DNA of 64,000 bases, taken from NCBI GenBank assembly GCA_024398635.1, contig JAKSIV010000005.1, forward strand, positions 34,324 to 98,323, read 5' to 3'. Below the pieces are notes generated by a model. It did no database searches. It saw only the letters and a program-made list of their open reading frames with translations, and was not told where the DNA came from. The number at the start of each line of letters is the position of its first letter. Positions within the stretch are counted from its first letter, which is position 1. Below are positions 8,665-16,993 of this stretch, one piece after another. The stretch is from Bacteroidaceae bacterium (GTDB lineage: Bacteria > Bacteroidota > Bacteroidia > Bacteroidales > Bacteroidaceae). A program made the translations under genes and the position numbers.

Positions 8665-9639
8665 ATGAAACGCAAAATCGCAATCGTAGCAGGCGGCGAC
8701 TCAAGTGAGAATCCGGTATCACTCAGAAGCGCCGCAACCATCCTTGAGTACATGGACAAGGATAAGTACGAACCCTATATCCTGGAGATTGAAGGCAAGA
8801 ACTGGCAGGTTCACGTCAAGGAGGGAGTCAATGCCCCAGTTGACAGGAATGATTTCAGTTTTACTTTTGAAGGAAAGAAGACCGTTTTTGACTACGCATA
8901 TATCATCATACACGGAACACCCGGCGAGAACGGTGTGTTTGAGGGTTACCTGAGACTTATGCGCATACCCTTCTCCACCTGCGACGTACTGCCGTCGGCC
9001 CTGACTTTCAACAAGTTCGTGCTCAACAAGACAATGAAGAGCTGCAAGGTGAACGTTGCTAATTCACGCCGCCTGCGCAAGGGAGACAAGGTGGATCCCG
9101 ACAAGATAATCAGCAAGGTGGGTCTGCCCTGCTTCATCAAGCCCACTGACGGAGGTTCCAGCTTTGGCACCACCAAGGTCAAGACCCGCGAGCAGATCAT
9201 ACCTGCCGTTGAGGAGGCTTTCAAGGAGAACAGCGAGATCATGATAGAATCATTCATGCAGGGTGTTGAGGTTACCAACGGTTACTACAAGACCCGCAAG
9301 CGTGAGGTTAAGTTGCCTGTTACCGAGGTGGTTCCCAAGACCGATTTCTTTGACTACGACGCCAAGTACAACGGCAAGGTTGAGGAGATTACCCCCGCCC
9401 GTATTCCTGATGAACTGCGCGACCGAATCCAGGATCTGACTGCAAAGATTTACGACCTGCTGGGCTGTCACGGAATAATCCGCAACGACTACATCATAAC
9501 CGATGGTGACAAAATCAACCTGCTTGAGGTGAACACCACCCCGGGCATGACCGCCACCAGTTTCATTCCGCAGCAGATAAGGGCTGCCGGATTGAACCTG
9601 ACTGATGTACTTACAGAGATTATTGAGGACAGTTTCTGA
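8665..9639 (+). CDS. ddl: D-alanine--D-alanine ligase
   Basis: 324 residues, the normal Ddl length. It joins two D-alanines with ATP to make the dipeptide for UDP-MurNAc-pentapeptide in the cytoplasm. Visible motifs are KRKIAIVAGGDSSE at the N-terminus, HGTPGENG, the ATP-grasp segment CFIKPTDGGSSFGTTKV, and the metal-binding end NDYIITDGDKINLLEVNTTPGM, with FIPQQIRAAG after it. Nine nt separate it from rluD and 2 nt from the acyltransferase, so it lies inside the operon. Confidence 0.96.
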   Translation: MKRKIAIVAGGDSSENPVSLRSAATILEYMDKDKYEPYILEIEGKNWQVHVKEGVNAPVDRNDFSFTFEGKKTVFDYAYIIIHGTPGENGVFEGYLRLMRIPFSTCDVLPSALTFNKFVLNKTMKSCKVNVANSRRLRKGDKVDPDKIISKVGLPCFIKPTDGGSSFGTTKVKTREQIIPAVEEAFKENSEIMIESFMQGVEVTNGYYKTRKREVKLPVTEVVPKTDFFDYDAKYNGKVEEITPARIPDELRDRIQDLTAKIYDLLGCHGIIRNDYIITDGDKINLLEVNTTPGMTATSFIPQQIRAAGLNLTDVLTEIIEDSF

Positions 9640-9641
9640 AG

Positions 9642-10814
9642 ATGAAAACGACAGATATTCCCGCCGAATTTGAGAAAATGCGCTCCCTTGAGGACGATGA
9701 GGTGCGTGATGCCGTACTCTCGTTGCTTGAGGATCCCGCTTTTGTCAAGATTGTGAAAGGCATAATCAAAGGTGTGCCTATCTGGGTTCATAAGCTCTAC
9801 ACCAAGCGGTTCAAGACGGTAAACAGTTTCCAGATCGGAATGATTTGCCCGTTCCTGACAAGGATCCTAAAGAAAGCCACCACCGGTTTCACGAATGATT
9901 TCTCGGCGCTGCCTGATGGACGTGAGGATTTTATCTATCTCTCAAATCACAGGGATATCGTGCTTGATTCGGCATATCTGGATTATATACTCCTTATTCT
10001 GAGAGGTCAGAAATCGGTCGAAATAGGAATTGGCAACAATCTACTCATTCATCCCTGGATTGAGACACTTGTACGCCTGAACCGCAGTTTCGTGGTAAAC
10101 CGTTCAGCCACAGCAGCCGAGCTTCTGGAATCATCAAAACAGCTTTCAAGATACATTAGGTTTATCATTGAGGAGAAAAAGAGTCCCGTATGGCTGGCTC
10201 AACGTGAAGGTCGCGCCAAGGATTCCGATGACCGCACCCAGAAGAGCGTACTCAAGATGCTGGCCATGTCCGGCCCGGATGACATGACTCTGTCGGAGAA
10301 ACTGCAGTCACTGCATATCTGCCCCCTTACCATCAGTTATGAGTATGACCCTTGTGACTGGCTCAAGGCTGCCGAGTTCCAGCTAAAACGTGACAATCCC
10401 GATTACGTGAAGAGCGAACAGGCTGATCTGGACAACATGAAGACCGGCATATTCGGATTCAAGGGACATCTGCATTATCAGGTATCGGCCCCGATAGACC
10501 AAGAGATTGCTGCACTTGACAGTTCTGTGCCCCGTAACCAGTTCCTGGACCAGGTTGCTCAGATTATTGACAGACATATTTTTGAAGGTTACCGTATCTA
10601 TCCTTGCAACCGCATAGCATTGGATATGCTGCGCGGCGACAATGCTGAGGCCGATAAGTACACGCCCCAGCAGAAAGAGGCGTTCCAGACATATCTGGAC
10701 GGACAGCTTGCAAAGATAAACATCCCCAACCCGGATTGGGATTTCTTAAGAGAGCGCATACTCACCATGTATGCAAACCCGCTTATAAACCAAAAAAGCG
10801 CATCTGAAGTATGA
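9642..10814 (+). CDS. PlsC-like glycerolipid acyltransferase
   Basis: 390 residues. The acyltransferase signature is visible as LSNHRDIVLDSAYLDYIL (a variant of the His-Asp catalytic motif) about residues 104-120. Further on are FVVNRSATAAELLESSKQL and the phosphate-binding-like REGRAKDSDDRTQKS (counterpart of EGxR). This places it with the 1-acyl-glycerol-3-phosphate/glycerol acyltransferase superfamily. No clear transmembrane helix is present, so it is probably a peripheral inner-membrane enzyme. The long C-terminal part (HIFEGYRIYPCNRIALD onward) has no motif I know. The exact acceptor (lysophosphatidate, ornithine lipid or other) is not determinable. It overlaps the next gene by ATGA. Confidence 0.85.
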   Translation: MKTTDIPAEFEKMRSLEDDEVRDAVLSLLEDPAFVKIVKGIIKGVPIWVHKLYTKRFKTVNSFQIGMICPFLTRILKKATTGFTNDFSALPDGREDFIYLSNHRDIVLDSAYLDYILLILRGQKSVEIGIGNNLLIHPWIETLVRLNRSFVVNRSATAAELLESSKQLSRYIRFIIEEKKSPVWLAQREGRAKDSDDRTQKSVLKMLAMSGPDDMTLSEKLQSLHICPLTISYEYDPCDWLKAAEFQLKRDNPDYVKSEQADLDNMKTGIFGFKGHLHYQVSAPIDQEIAALDSSVPRNQFLDQVAQIIDRHIFEGYRIYPCNRIALDMLRGDNAEADKYTPQQKEAFQTYLDGQLAKINIPNPDWDFLRERILTMYANPLINQKSASEV

Positions 10815-11443
10815 AAAGAGTTGCATCCGTATCTTTAATCCTGGCAGCAGTCCTGATGTCTGCTTTCATCTCATGTGACGATGACAAGGAGAAGGTTGAA
10901 ACAATGTACTCCGGATTCATGACCGGACATACTGACAGTGAAGGTTACGTAACTATCCTGACCGATGACTTTGGAACACAGTATATGGTCAGTGAAAAAT
11001 CGGACCAGCTTGAGCCTGACACCTTGTACAGGCTGGTTGCGGCAGTTGCACTTGATGAGAACAGGACCGCACGCATCCTGCAGATGGTGCCCACCATTTC
11101 ATATATAGCGCCTTCAGACTCAATCATTCCTGATTCCCTGCGTGTCCAGGACCCGTTGGATGTTGTAAGTCTTTATATAGGAGGAGGTTATTTGAATATT
11201 TATCTGGGAGTTAAGGTAGCCACTGAGGGTACACTTCACAGACTATTCTACACCCGTCTTGGAACCCCCGGTAAGGTTGCGTTTACCATTTACCACAATG
11301 CGTACGATGACAAGCCAGTGTATACCAAACACGCCTATATGTCAATCCCGCTTTACGGTTACGGACTGGCTAAAAACGACACAGTCTTCCTGACCTGCAA
11401 AGGCTATCAGGAAGACTATGACTATAAGCTTGTATACAAGTAA
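10811..11443 (+). CDS. NigD-like lipoprotein
   Basis: 210 residues. A lipoprotein signal ends at SAFISC (Cys22) and is followed by DDDKEK, a typical Bacteroidales surface-export signal. The body has an OB-like N-terminal half (GYVTILTDDFGTQYMV) and a C-terminal beta domain with YIGGGYLNIYLGVKV, characteristic of NigD-like proteins. These are named after a gene next to a Bacteroides bacteriocin-type locus and have no firm function. ATGA overlap with the acyltransferase shows translational coupling. It is the last gene of the operon and its stop lies 2 nt from the convergent argF' stop. Confidence 0.8.
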   Translation: MKRVASVSLILAAVLMSAFISCDDDKEKVETMYSGFMTGHTDSEGYVTILTDDFGTQYMVSEKSDQLEPDTLYRLVAAVALDENRTARILQMVPTISYIAPSDSIIPDSLRVQDPLDVVSLYIGGGYLNIYLGVKVATEGTLHRLFYTRLGTPGKVAFTIYHNAYDDKPVYTKHAYMSIPLYGYGLAKNDTVFLTCKGYQEDYDYKLVYK

Positions 11444-11445
11444 TC

Positions 11446-12402
11446 TTATTTGAGACCCTCCAGGATCTTCTTGAGGACCACTGTGGCCGATATCTCACGG
11501 TTGGCGGCCTCGGGAATGACAAGTGAGCGCGGACTCTCTATCACATCATCGGTTACAATCATATTACGACGTACAGGCAGACAATGCATAAAGAACGCAT
11601 TGTCAGTGACTGCCATCTGACGATCGCTGATGGTCCAGCTGCGGTCCTTGCTAAGGACCTCACCGTAGTGTTCGGGGCTGGCGCAAGACCAGTTCTTGCC
11701 GTAGATGAAGTGCGCTCCCTCAAAGGCTTTCATCTGATCATACTCAATCGTGGCTCCGGCAGTGAACTTGGGATCAAGCTCATAACCATGGGGATGTGTA
11801 ATGACCACATCATAGCCGGCGGCCACCATCCACTGTGCGAATGAGTTTGGAACAGCCTGCGGCAGAGCCTTGGGATGCGGAGCCCAGCTCATGACAACCT
11901 TGGGACGCTCCACTGTCTTGTGCTCCTCGATAGTGATCCAGTCAGCAAAGCTCTGGAGCGGATGTCCGGTTGCGGCCTCCATTAAGAATACAGGGCGGTC
12001 TGAGTACTGTATGAACTGGTTGAGTATTTTTTCCTGATAATCATCCTCACGACTCTCAAAACGGGCGAATGAGCGTACGCCGATAACATCGCAATAGCAA
12101 CCCATTACAGGGATGGCCTCAAGCAGATGCTCTGACTTGTCACCGTCCATGATTACACCGCGCTCGGTCTCCAGTTTCCAGGCACCCTGATTCACATCCA
12201 GGACAATCACGTTCATGCCCAGGTTAAGTGCGGCCTTCTGTGTGCTCAGACGGGTACGCAGGCTGGAGTTGAAGAACACCATAAGCAGGGTTTTGTTACG
12301 GCCCAGCTCTACATATTTGAAACGGTCTCTCTTTATCTCAAGGGCCTCCTGTAATGCCTGATGCAGATCGCCCAGATCCTTAACGCAAGTAAAATGTCTC
12401 AT
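11446..12402 (-). CDS. argF': N-succinylornithine carbamoyltransferase
   Basis: 318 residues from the ATG at 12402, the length of the characterised Bacteroides fragilis enzyme; an upstream in-frame start would run into proA. It carbamoylates N-succinyl-L-ornithine in the succinylated arginine pathway of Bacteroidota. Visible are the carbamoyl-phosphate loop FNSSLRTRLSTQKA, the loop IMDGDKSEHLLEA, and FMHCLPVRRNMIVTDDV with the catalytic HCLP. Nearly the whole protein matches my memory of the B. fragilis sequence. One difference stands out: residue 90 is Ser, where B. fragilis has Pro90, a residue reported to set succinyl against acetyl specificity. Last gene of the proBA operon, 4 nt after proA. 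Confidence 0.93.
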   Translation of the reverse strand: MRHFTCVKDLGDLHQALQEALEIKRDRFKYVELGRNKTLLMVFFNSSLRTRLSTQKAALNLGMNVIVLDVNQGAWKLETERGVIMDGDKSEHLLEAIPVMGCYCDVIGVRSFARFESREDDYQEKILNQFIQYSDRPVFLMEAATGHPLQSFADWITIEEHKTVERPKVVMSWAPHPKALPQAVPNSFAQWMVAAGYDVVITHPHGYELDPKFTAGATIEYDQMKAFEGAHFIYGKNWSCASPEHYGEVLSKDRSWTISDRQMAVTDNAFFMHCLPVRRNMIVTDDVIESPRSLVIPEAANREISATVVLKKILEGLK

Positions 12403-12406
12403 CGTT

Positions 12407-13651
12407 TTATTGTCTTGTCTGGCCGTCACCGTTGATCAGCCATTTGTAAGTTGTAATCTCTTCAAGTCCCATAGGACCGCGGGCATGCATCTTCTGGGTA
12501 CTGATGCCTATCTCGGCTCCAAGTCCGAACTGTGCACCGTCAGTGAATGCGGTCGATACGTTCACATATACGCAAGCGGCATCGGTGAGTTGTTGGAACA
12601 GACGTCCATGCTCTGCGTTCTCCGTAACGATGCACTCACTGTGATGTGAAGTATAATGGCGTATATGCATAAGAGCCTCCTCAAACGAACCGACAGTCTT
12701 TATTGACATACGGTAAGCCAGGAACTCCTTGCCGAAACTATCGGCCGTAGCGTGTTCCAGCAACTCTGCGGGATACTTGCCCTCAAGTGCTGCGTATGCC
12801 TTGTCATCGGCCTCGATGACTACGTTCTTGGCAGCCATACGTATGCAGAGTTCAGACAGGTCCTGCAGACGGTCTGCATGTATAACCAGAGAATCCAGCG
12901 CATTGCATACGCTCACACGGCGGGTTTTGGAGTTGAATATGATATCGGCGCCCTTCTTAAGGTCACCCTCCTTGTCAAAATATGTGTGGCATACACCTGC
13001 ACCTGTCTCGATTACAGGTACCTGAGCCTGCTCACGGACTGACTTGATAAGACGTGCACTGCCACGCGGAATAAGCAGATCTATCAGACCCACAGCTTTC
13101 ATAAGCTCTGCGGCAGCCTCATGACCGGCAGGAAGGAGTTCAACCACATGGGGGTCTATGCCCTTCTGCTCCAGTACACGGTGTATCAGGTCAACTATGG
13201 CGCAGTTGGAGTCATATGCGTCACTGCCACCTTTCAGAGCACATGCATTACGTGATTTGAAGCAGAGTGAGAATACGTCAAAACTTACGTTCGGGCGGGC
13301 CTCATATATGACGCCGATGACACCGAACGGAACACGTACACGGGTCAATCTCATACCGTTGGGGCGGACACGCTCGTCGATGACCTTTCCTACCGGACTC
13401 TCCAACTCGGCAACATGGCGCATATCGGATGCTATGCCCTTGAGGCGCTCCTCGGTAAGAAGGAGGCGGTCATAAACAGGATTGCTGCGGTCCATGCGGG
13501 CCAGGTCCTTGGTGTTGGCCTCAAGCAGGACGGCTGCATTGCTCTCAATGGCATCGGCCAACGTGAGCAGCAGGTCATTTATCTGATTCTCCTCCAATAC
13601 GGGAAGAGAGTATGATGCATCTTTAAGGAGTTGTAGGGTATTCTCAATCAT
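12407..13651 (-). CDS. proA: Gamma-glutamyl phosphate reductase
   Basis: 414 residues from the ATG at 13651 ([13 protein letters not shown]), 2 nt after the proB stop; an earlier start at 13684 would overlap proB by 31 nt. It reduces gamma-glutamyl phosphate to glutamate semialdehyde with NADPH, the second step of proline synthesis. Aldehyde-dehydrogenase-type motifs are seen: [44 protein letters not shown], and the region of the catalytic Cys, [16 protein letters not shown]. The C-terminal [20 protein letters not shown] is also typical. Full length and intact. Confidence 0.96.
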   Translation of the reverse strand: MIENTLQLLKDASYSLPVLEENQINDLLLTLADAIESNAAVLLEANTKDLARMDRSNPVYDRLLLTEERLKGIASDMRHVAELESPVGKVIDERVRPNGMRLTRVRVPFGVIGVIYEARPNVSFDVFSLCFKSRNACALKGGSDAYDSNCAIVDLIHRVLEQKGIDPHVVELLPAGHEAAAELMKAVGLIDLLIPRGSARLIKSVREQAQVPVIETGAGVCHTYFDKEGDLKKGADIIFNSKTRRVSVCNALDSLVIHADRLQDLSELCIRMAAKNVVIEADDKAYAALEGKYPAELLEHATADSFGKEFLAYRMSIKTVGSFEEALMHIRHYTSHHSECIVTENAEHGRLFQQLTDAACVYVNVSTAFTDGAQFGLGAEIGISTQKMHARGPMGLEEITTYKWLINGDGQTRQ

Positions 13652-13653
13652 GG

Positions 13654-14433
13654 TTACTTTTTTGAAGCATGGAAACGGGTGCAACGGGCATTCTCAGGAT
13701 CGGAAAGGACCTCAATGAGCACATCGGGACGGCGGCCGTTGGCAATGCGGACCTCAATACCATCGGCGGCAACACCCAGGGCGGTCTTCATCTTGGTCAT
13801 CATTCCACCGCGTCCGTACTTGGACTTGGTACCGCTTACGCAGGCTGAGTAGTCATCATCGGGATATACATCATGGATGAGTTCCGATCCGGGCTCATCG
13901 GGGTTACCGGTAAACACGCCATCCACGTTACTCAGGATTACCAGAATCTCGGCCTTCATCATACGGGCCACCAGACCTGAAAGCTCGTCATTATCGGTGA
14001 ACATCAGCTCCTCGACCGATACGGTATCATTCTCATTGATTACGGGAACCACACCGTTATCGAGCATGGCCGTCATACAACGCATCTGGTTGGCGTGCAG
14101 GGTCTCATTGATGAAGTTCTCCTTTGTAGTCAGTATCTGACCTACCGTTATTCCGTACTCCTGAAACAGGTCATAGTAATGCTCTATAAGCTTGGCCTGA
14201 CCGACAGCTGCAAAAAGCTGACGTCCGGTCACGCTCTCATCCTTAAGATTGGGGAGTGCACCCCTGCCCGATGCCACGGCACCTGATGAAATAAGCAATA
14301 CCTCTATACCCCTGTGGCGCAGTTCGGCAATCTGGTCAACCAGAGCCGCCATACGCGATATATCCAGACGACCGTCGGGACGTGTAAGCACATTGCTGCC
14401 TACCTTGACAGCAATACGTTTAGGCTGTTTCAT
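13654..14433 (-). CDS. proB: Glutamate 5-kinase, short form without PUA domain
   Basis: 259 residues: the amino-acid-kinase domain only. It phosphorylates the gamma-carboxyl of glutamate, the committed step of proline synthesis. Motifs: [52 protein letters not shown] and [15 protein letters not shown]. The RNA-binding-like PUA domain (about 100 residues) of E. coli ProB is absent. The stop codon is intact and proA follows at 2 nt, so this is a natural short form, not a truncation. Its start overlaps the stop of the DUF2007 gene (ATGA). Confidence 0.95.
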   Translation of the reverse strand: MKQPKRIAVKVGSNVLTRPDGRLDISRMAALVDQIAELRHRGIEVLLISSGAVASGRGALPNLKDESVTGRQLFAAVGQAKLIEHYYDLFQEYGITVGQILTTKENFINETLHANQMRCMTAMLDNGVVPVINENDTVSVEELMFTDNDELSGLVARMMKAEILVILSNVDGVFTGNPDEPGSELIHDVYPDDDYSACVSGTKSKYGRGGMMTKMKTALGVAADGIEVRIANGRRPDVLIEVLSDPENARCTRFHASKK

Positions 14434-14648
14434 TGTTCCTGAAGTAGTTGTTCGGCACGCTCCCTATCCTGCGGATTCACAAGGACTCCAAACGCACCGG
14501 CCATTGCGGTATATGTTGAGAAAATAGCACTCATAGTATTGTTCATCACCATTGCAGGTATGCCGTCAGACTCCAAACGGGCACGAACCACCTCGGCTTC
14601 AAAAGCCTGACCTCTGAAAACACATACCAGATCCTGTTTTTCATTCAT
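14430..14648 (-). CDS. DUF2007-type small protein
   Basis: 72 residues: MNEKQDLVCVFRGQAFEAE, then ARLESDGIPAMVMNNTM and FGVLVNPQDRERAEQLL. The pattern of a short alpha/beta fold that moves between elements and ends VxxxDxxxAxxLL is that of the DUF2007 (putative signal-transducing, PII-like ferredoxin-fold) family. It is the promoter-proximal gene of the proline/arginine operon and overlaps proB by 4 nt, so it may sense an amino-acid or energy signal for the pathway (inference only). No catalytic residues are evident. Confidence 0.75.
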   Translation of the reverse strand: MNEKQDLVCVFRGQAFEAEVVRARLESDGIPAMVMNNTMSAIFSTYTAMAGAFGVLVNPQDRERAEQLLQEQ

Positions 14649-14678
14649 AGCAACGAGTGTTTAACTATTGTGAACTCG

Positions 14679-14686
14679 CAAAGTTA
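14679..14686 (-). promoter_or_regulatory. Promoter -7 box for the DUF2007-proB-proA-argF' operon
   Basis: Minus strand TAACTTTG, full TAnnTTTG match, 30 nt upstream of the first ATG. It sits back to back with the MORN-gene promoter at 14699-14706. Confidence 0.6.
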
Positions 14687-14698
14687 ATGATTTTTCCA

Positions 14699-14706
14699 TA
14701 CCTTTG
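14699..14706 (+). promoter_or_regulatory. Promoter -7 box nearly touching the first MORN gene
   Basis: TACCTTTG, full TAnnTTTG match, ends only 7 nt before the ATG at 14714. With the usual box-to-start spacing, the mRNA would begin about 3 nt before the ATG, that is, be effectively leaderless. Confidence 0.6.
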
Positions 14707-14713
14707 AGCCGAT

Positions 14714-15853
14714 ATGTCATTCAAACGCACAGTTATACTCTCAATATTGTCTGTAAGCGCCCTTGTAGCACAAGCTTCGACAGCAAACGACTCTATCCCG
14801 GCAGATACAATCCGGTTTGATGACGGCGCCTGGTATTGCGGCGAGATAGCCGATTCTATGTTCAACGGCTATGGCAAGATGTTTTATGCCGATGGCACAA
14901 TCTATCAGGGAGAATGGAAAGACGGCCTCTGGGACGGCAATGGAGAGATCTTATATCCCGACGGTGACTCATACAACGGAGAGTTCCGCGAACACGAGTT
15001 CAGCGGATACGGAACATATATCTATTCAGACGGCACCAGGTATGAAGGTGACTGGGAATACGGCATGTTCAATGGAAACGGCACCATGACCTACGCCAAC
15101 GGAAGCCTCTATGCAGGCGAGTGGAAAGATGACAGAAAAGACGGGATAGGCGTATTGTACGATTCGTCAACAGGCGCCCTGCTTAAGGGATATTTCAGGA
15201 ACGACGTATTCATAGGGTCACAGGAAACCCAGGCTGACAACTGGAGTCATCTTGAGCAAAACATCAACGAGGAGTGGAATCCTTACCTGTACAGACAGCA
15301 ACGACCGGACTCATGCTGGCATTTCAAGGGTGATGCATACGTATGCCTGTCATACGGGACAAAACAGTATTGTTCCATCCATGCAGACTTCTTCTCCTCC
15401 AAACGGTTCTTTGCAGGATTTGCCATCGGATTCAATACCATAAACCACAAAATAGGTGAAGTATCCGTTTCCTACGATGATGAAACCGGTGAAAAGACAA
15501 CCCTGATTGGTTGGGACTGGTATCCCGACGAGATCATGACTGAAAAGACCTATACCATGATCAAGTTTTCCGGTGAGTGCGGAGTAAGCTGGGGCTGGTT
15601 CTCATTAGGTGCAGCCGCAGGCCTGGGAATTCAGAATACCGTACGCAACTGCCGCAGTCTAGCCCACAACGACAGCTATTATGCTGCGAATACACTTTAT
15701 TACCGCGAAAAGGTAACCGGTGCAAAAATAACATATGACATATTTTCTGATTTTATCCTTAGCCGCAACATTCCATATCTGCATTCATTCTCAATGCGCA
15801 CCGGTTACAGCAACATTGACGGGCTGTATATAGGTGCAGGAATAATCTTCTGA
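14714..15853 (+). CDS. MORN-repeat protein with predicted outer-membrane C-terminal domain (copy 1)
   Basis: 379 residues. Signal peptide about 1-22 (ILSILSVSALVAQAS). About residues 36-170 hold six or so MORN repeats of ~23 residues (YQGEWKDGLWDGNGEILYPDG, then YEGDWEYGMFNGNGTMTYANG). The C-terminal ~180 residues are rich in alternating hydrophobic/aromatic strands and end SNIDGLYIGAGIIF, with a terminal Phe as in outer-membrane barrels. MORN repeats are commonly lipid- or protein-binding beta-hairpin ladders; the barrel is my inference. It is a tandem paralogue of the next gene, 37 nt away, with conserved DSxFNGxG and SIxxDT motifs. Function unknown. Confidence 0.85.
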   Translation: MSFKRTVILSILSVSALVAQASTANDSIPADTIRFDDGAWYCGEIADSMFNGYGKMFYADGTIYQGEWKDGLWDGNGEILYPDGDSYNGEFREHEFSGYGTYIYSDGTRYEGDWEYGMFNGNGTMTYANGSLYAGEWKDDRKDGIGVLYDSSTGALLKGYFRNDVFIGSQETQADNWSHLEQNINEEWNPYLYRQQRPDSCWHFKGDAYVCLSYGTKQYCSIHADFFSSKRFFAGFAIGFNTINHKIGEVSVSYDDETGEKTTLIGWDWYPDEIMTEKTYTMIKFSGECGVSWGWFSLGAAAGLGIQNTVRNCRSLAHNDSYYAANTLYYREKVTGAKITYDIFSDFILSRNIPYLHSFSMRTGYSNIDGLYIGAGIIF

Positions 15854-15877
15854 TTTTGTTCCTATTCCTAAAAACCT

Positions 15878-15885
15878 TACCTTCG
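15878..15885 (+). promoter_or_regulatory. Candidate -7 box directly before the second MORN gene
   Basis: TACCTTCG matches TAnnTTTG at 7 of 8 positions and ends 5 nt before the ATG at 15891. It mimics the arrangement in front of the first MORN gene and suggests an independent, nearly leaderless transcript. Confidence 0.4.
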
Positions 15886-15890
15886 CATAT

Positions 15891-16988
15891 ATGCCGTTCC
15901 GCAAGTTTACAGTCCTTTTTGCCGCCCTGCTTGCCTGCCTTTCGGCCGCAGCCGGCTCTCTCAACGACAGCGTTAGCATAGACACCCTGTTGTTGGATGA
16001 CGGCACGTTGTACAGAGGACGGATTCGTGACTCGGTATTCAACGGGCAAGGAACATGCATCTATGCCGACGGAACCGTTTATGAAGGTGAATGGAAAGAC
16101 GGTCTTTGGAATGGCAAAGGCACTGTAATATATCCCGATGGAGATATCTACAACGGAACATTCCGTAATCACATCAAAGAGGGTAAAGGCACATATACAT
16201 ACCACAGCGGTGCCCGTTACAACGGAGAATGGAAGGATGACAAATTCAACGGCAAGGGCAAGCTCTATTTTGCAGACGGAGGAATGTATGACGGTGCATG
16301 GAAAGATGACATGAAACACGGCTATGGTACGCTGATAACATATGACGGAAAGGCTATCATAGGCTATTTCTACAGAGACGAGTATCTGGGCATGCCTGAA
16401 AACACAGAGATTGACAGCGACAGCACCATGACCGACGAACTTATAAAATGGGGCTTCAGACAGGAAGATCCGCAGGCACGTCTTGAAGTACAGATAGGTG
16501 CATCTTACGGATCCAAAGGAATGCTCACTTTCAGCCTGCTGTTCAACTACACAGGCCACGCCTATTACGGAACATCAATAGGATTCAATATTGAGCCACC
16601 CACCAGAGGCACTGCTACAGGAGGGATAGGATTCCTGACATATACAGACGATATACACTTTAAGGGCGATTTCATTTCTTTACAATACCTGATTGACGCC
16701 GGATACTCTTTCGGCAAAAAGAAATTCTCAATAGGCGGCGCACTCGGAGTAGGTATCAGAAGCGCGTATATGAACTGCAAGGCAAACGGCTCGCCCGACA
16801 GATACGAGACTTATCAGTTAAACCACGGCGAAGCCTATTCACGCACAAGTACAGAAGGTCTCAATCTGGTGGGAAGAGGATATATGAGATATTCTTTCGG
16901 GAGACAAGAAAAACCCAAGGCACGCGTGTACCTTGGGTATGGTATCGCTGACGGCCTGTTTTTGGGCGCCAGTTGGTATCTGCGTTAA
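15891..16988 (+). CDS. MORN-repeat protein with predicted outer-membrane C-terminal domain (copy 2)
   Basis: 365 residues, paralogous to the preceding gene. Signal peptide about 1-21 (FAALLACLSAAAGS), then the shared LNDSVSIDTLLLDDGTLYRG opening. MORN repeats follow at about 40-165 (YEGEWKDGLWNGKGTVIYPDG, YNGEWKDDKFNGKGKLYFADG). The C-terminal half alternates polar and apolar residues (IGASYGSKGMLTFSLLFNYTG, FSIGGALGVGIRSAYM) and ends YGIADGLFLGASWYLR, consistent with a small barrel. The C-terminal domains of the two copies are much more diverged than their repeats. Cellular role unknown. It converges on ddh, 5 nt apart. Confidence 0.85.
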   Translation: MPFRKFTVLFAALLACLSAAAGSLNDSVSIDTLLLDDGTLYRGRIRDSVFNGQGTCIYADGTVYEGEWKDGLWNGKGTVIYPDGDIYNGTFRNHIKEGKGTYTYHSGARYNGEWKDDKFNGKGKLYFADGGMYDGAWKDDMKHGYGTLITYDGKAIIGYFYRDEYLGMPENTEIDSDSTMTDELIKWGFRQEDPQARLEVQIGASYGSKGMLTFSLLFNYTGHAYYGTSIGFNIEPPTRGTATGGIGFLTYTDDIHFKGDFISLQYLIDAGYSFGKKKFSIGGALGVGIRSAYMNCKANGSPDRYETYQLNHGEAYSRTSTEGLNLVGRGYMRYSFGRQEKPKARVYLGYGIADGLFLGASWYLR

Positions 16989-16993
16989 CTGTC

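Noticed and set aside
15759..16559. 266-codon open frame on the minus strand
   Set aside because: Antisense to the repetitive MORN coding region, where repeats keep an opposite frame open by chance.
16913..16938. Hairpin ACCCAAGG/CCTTGGGT
   Set aside because: It lies inside the coding sequence of the second MORN gene with no T-tract, so chance pairing is likely.
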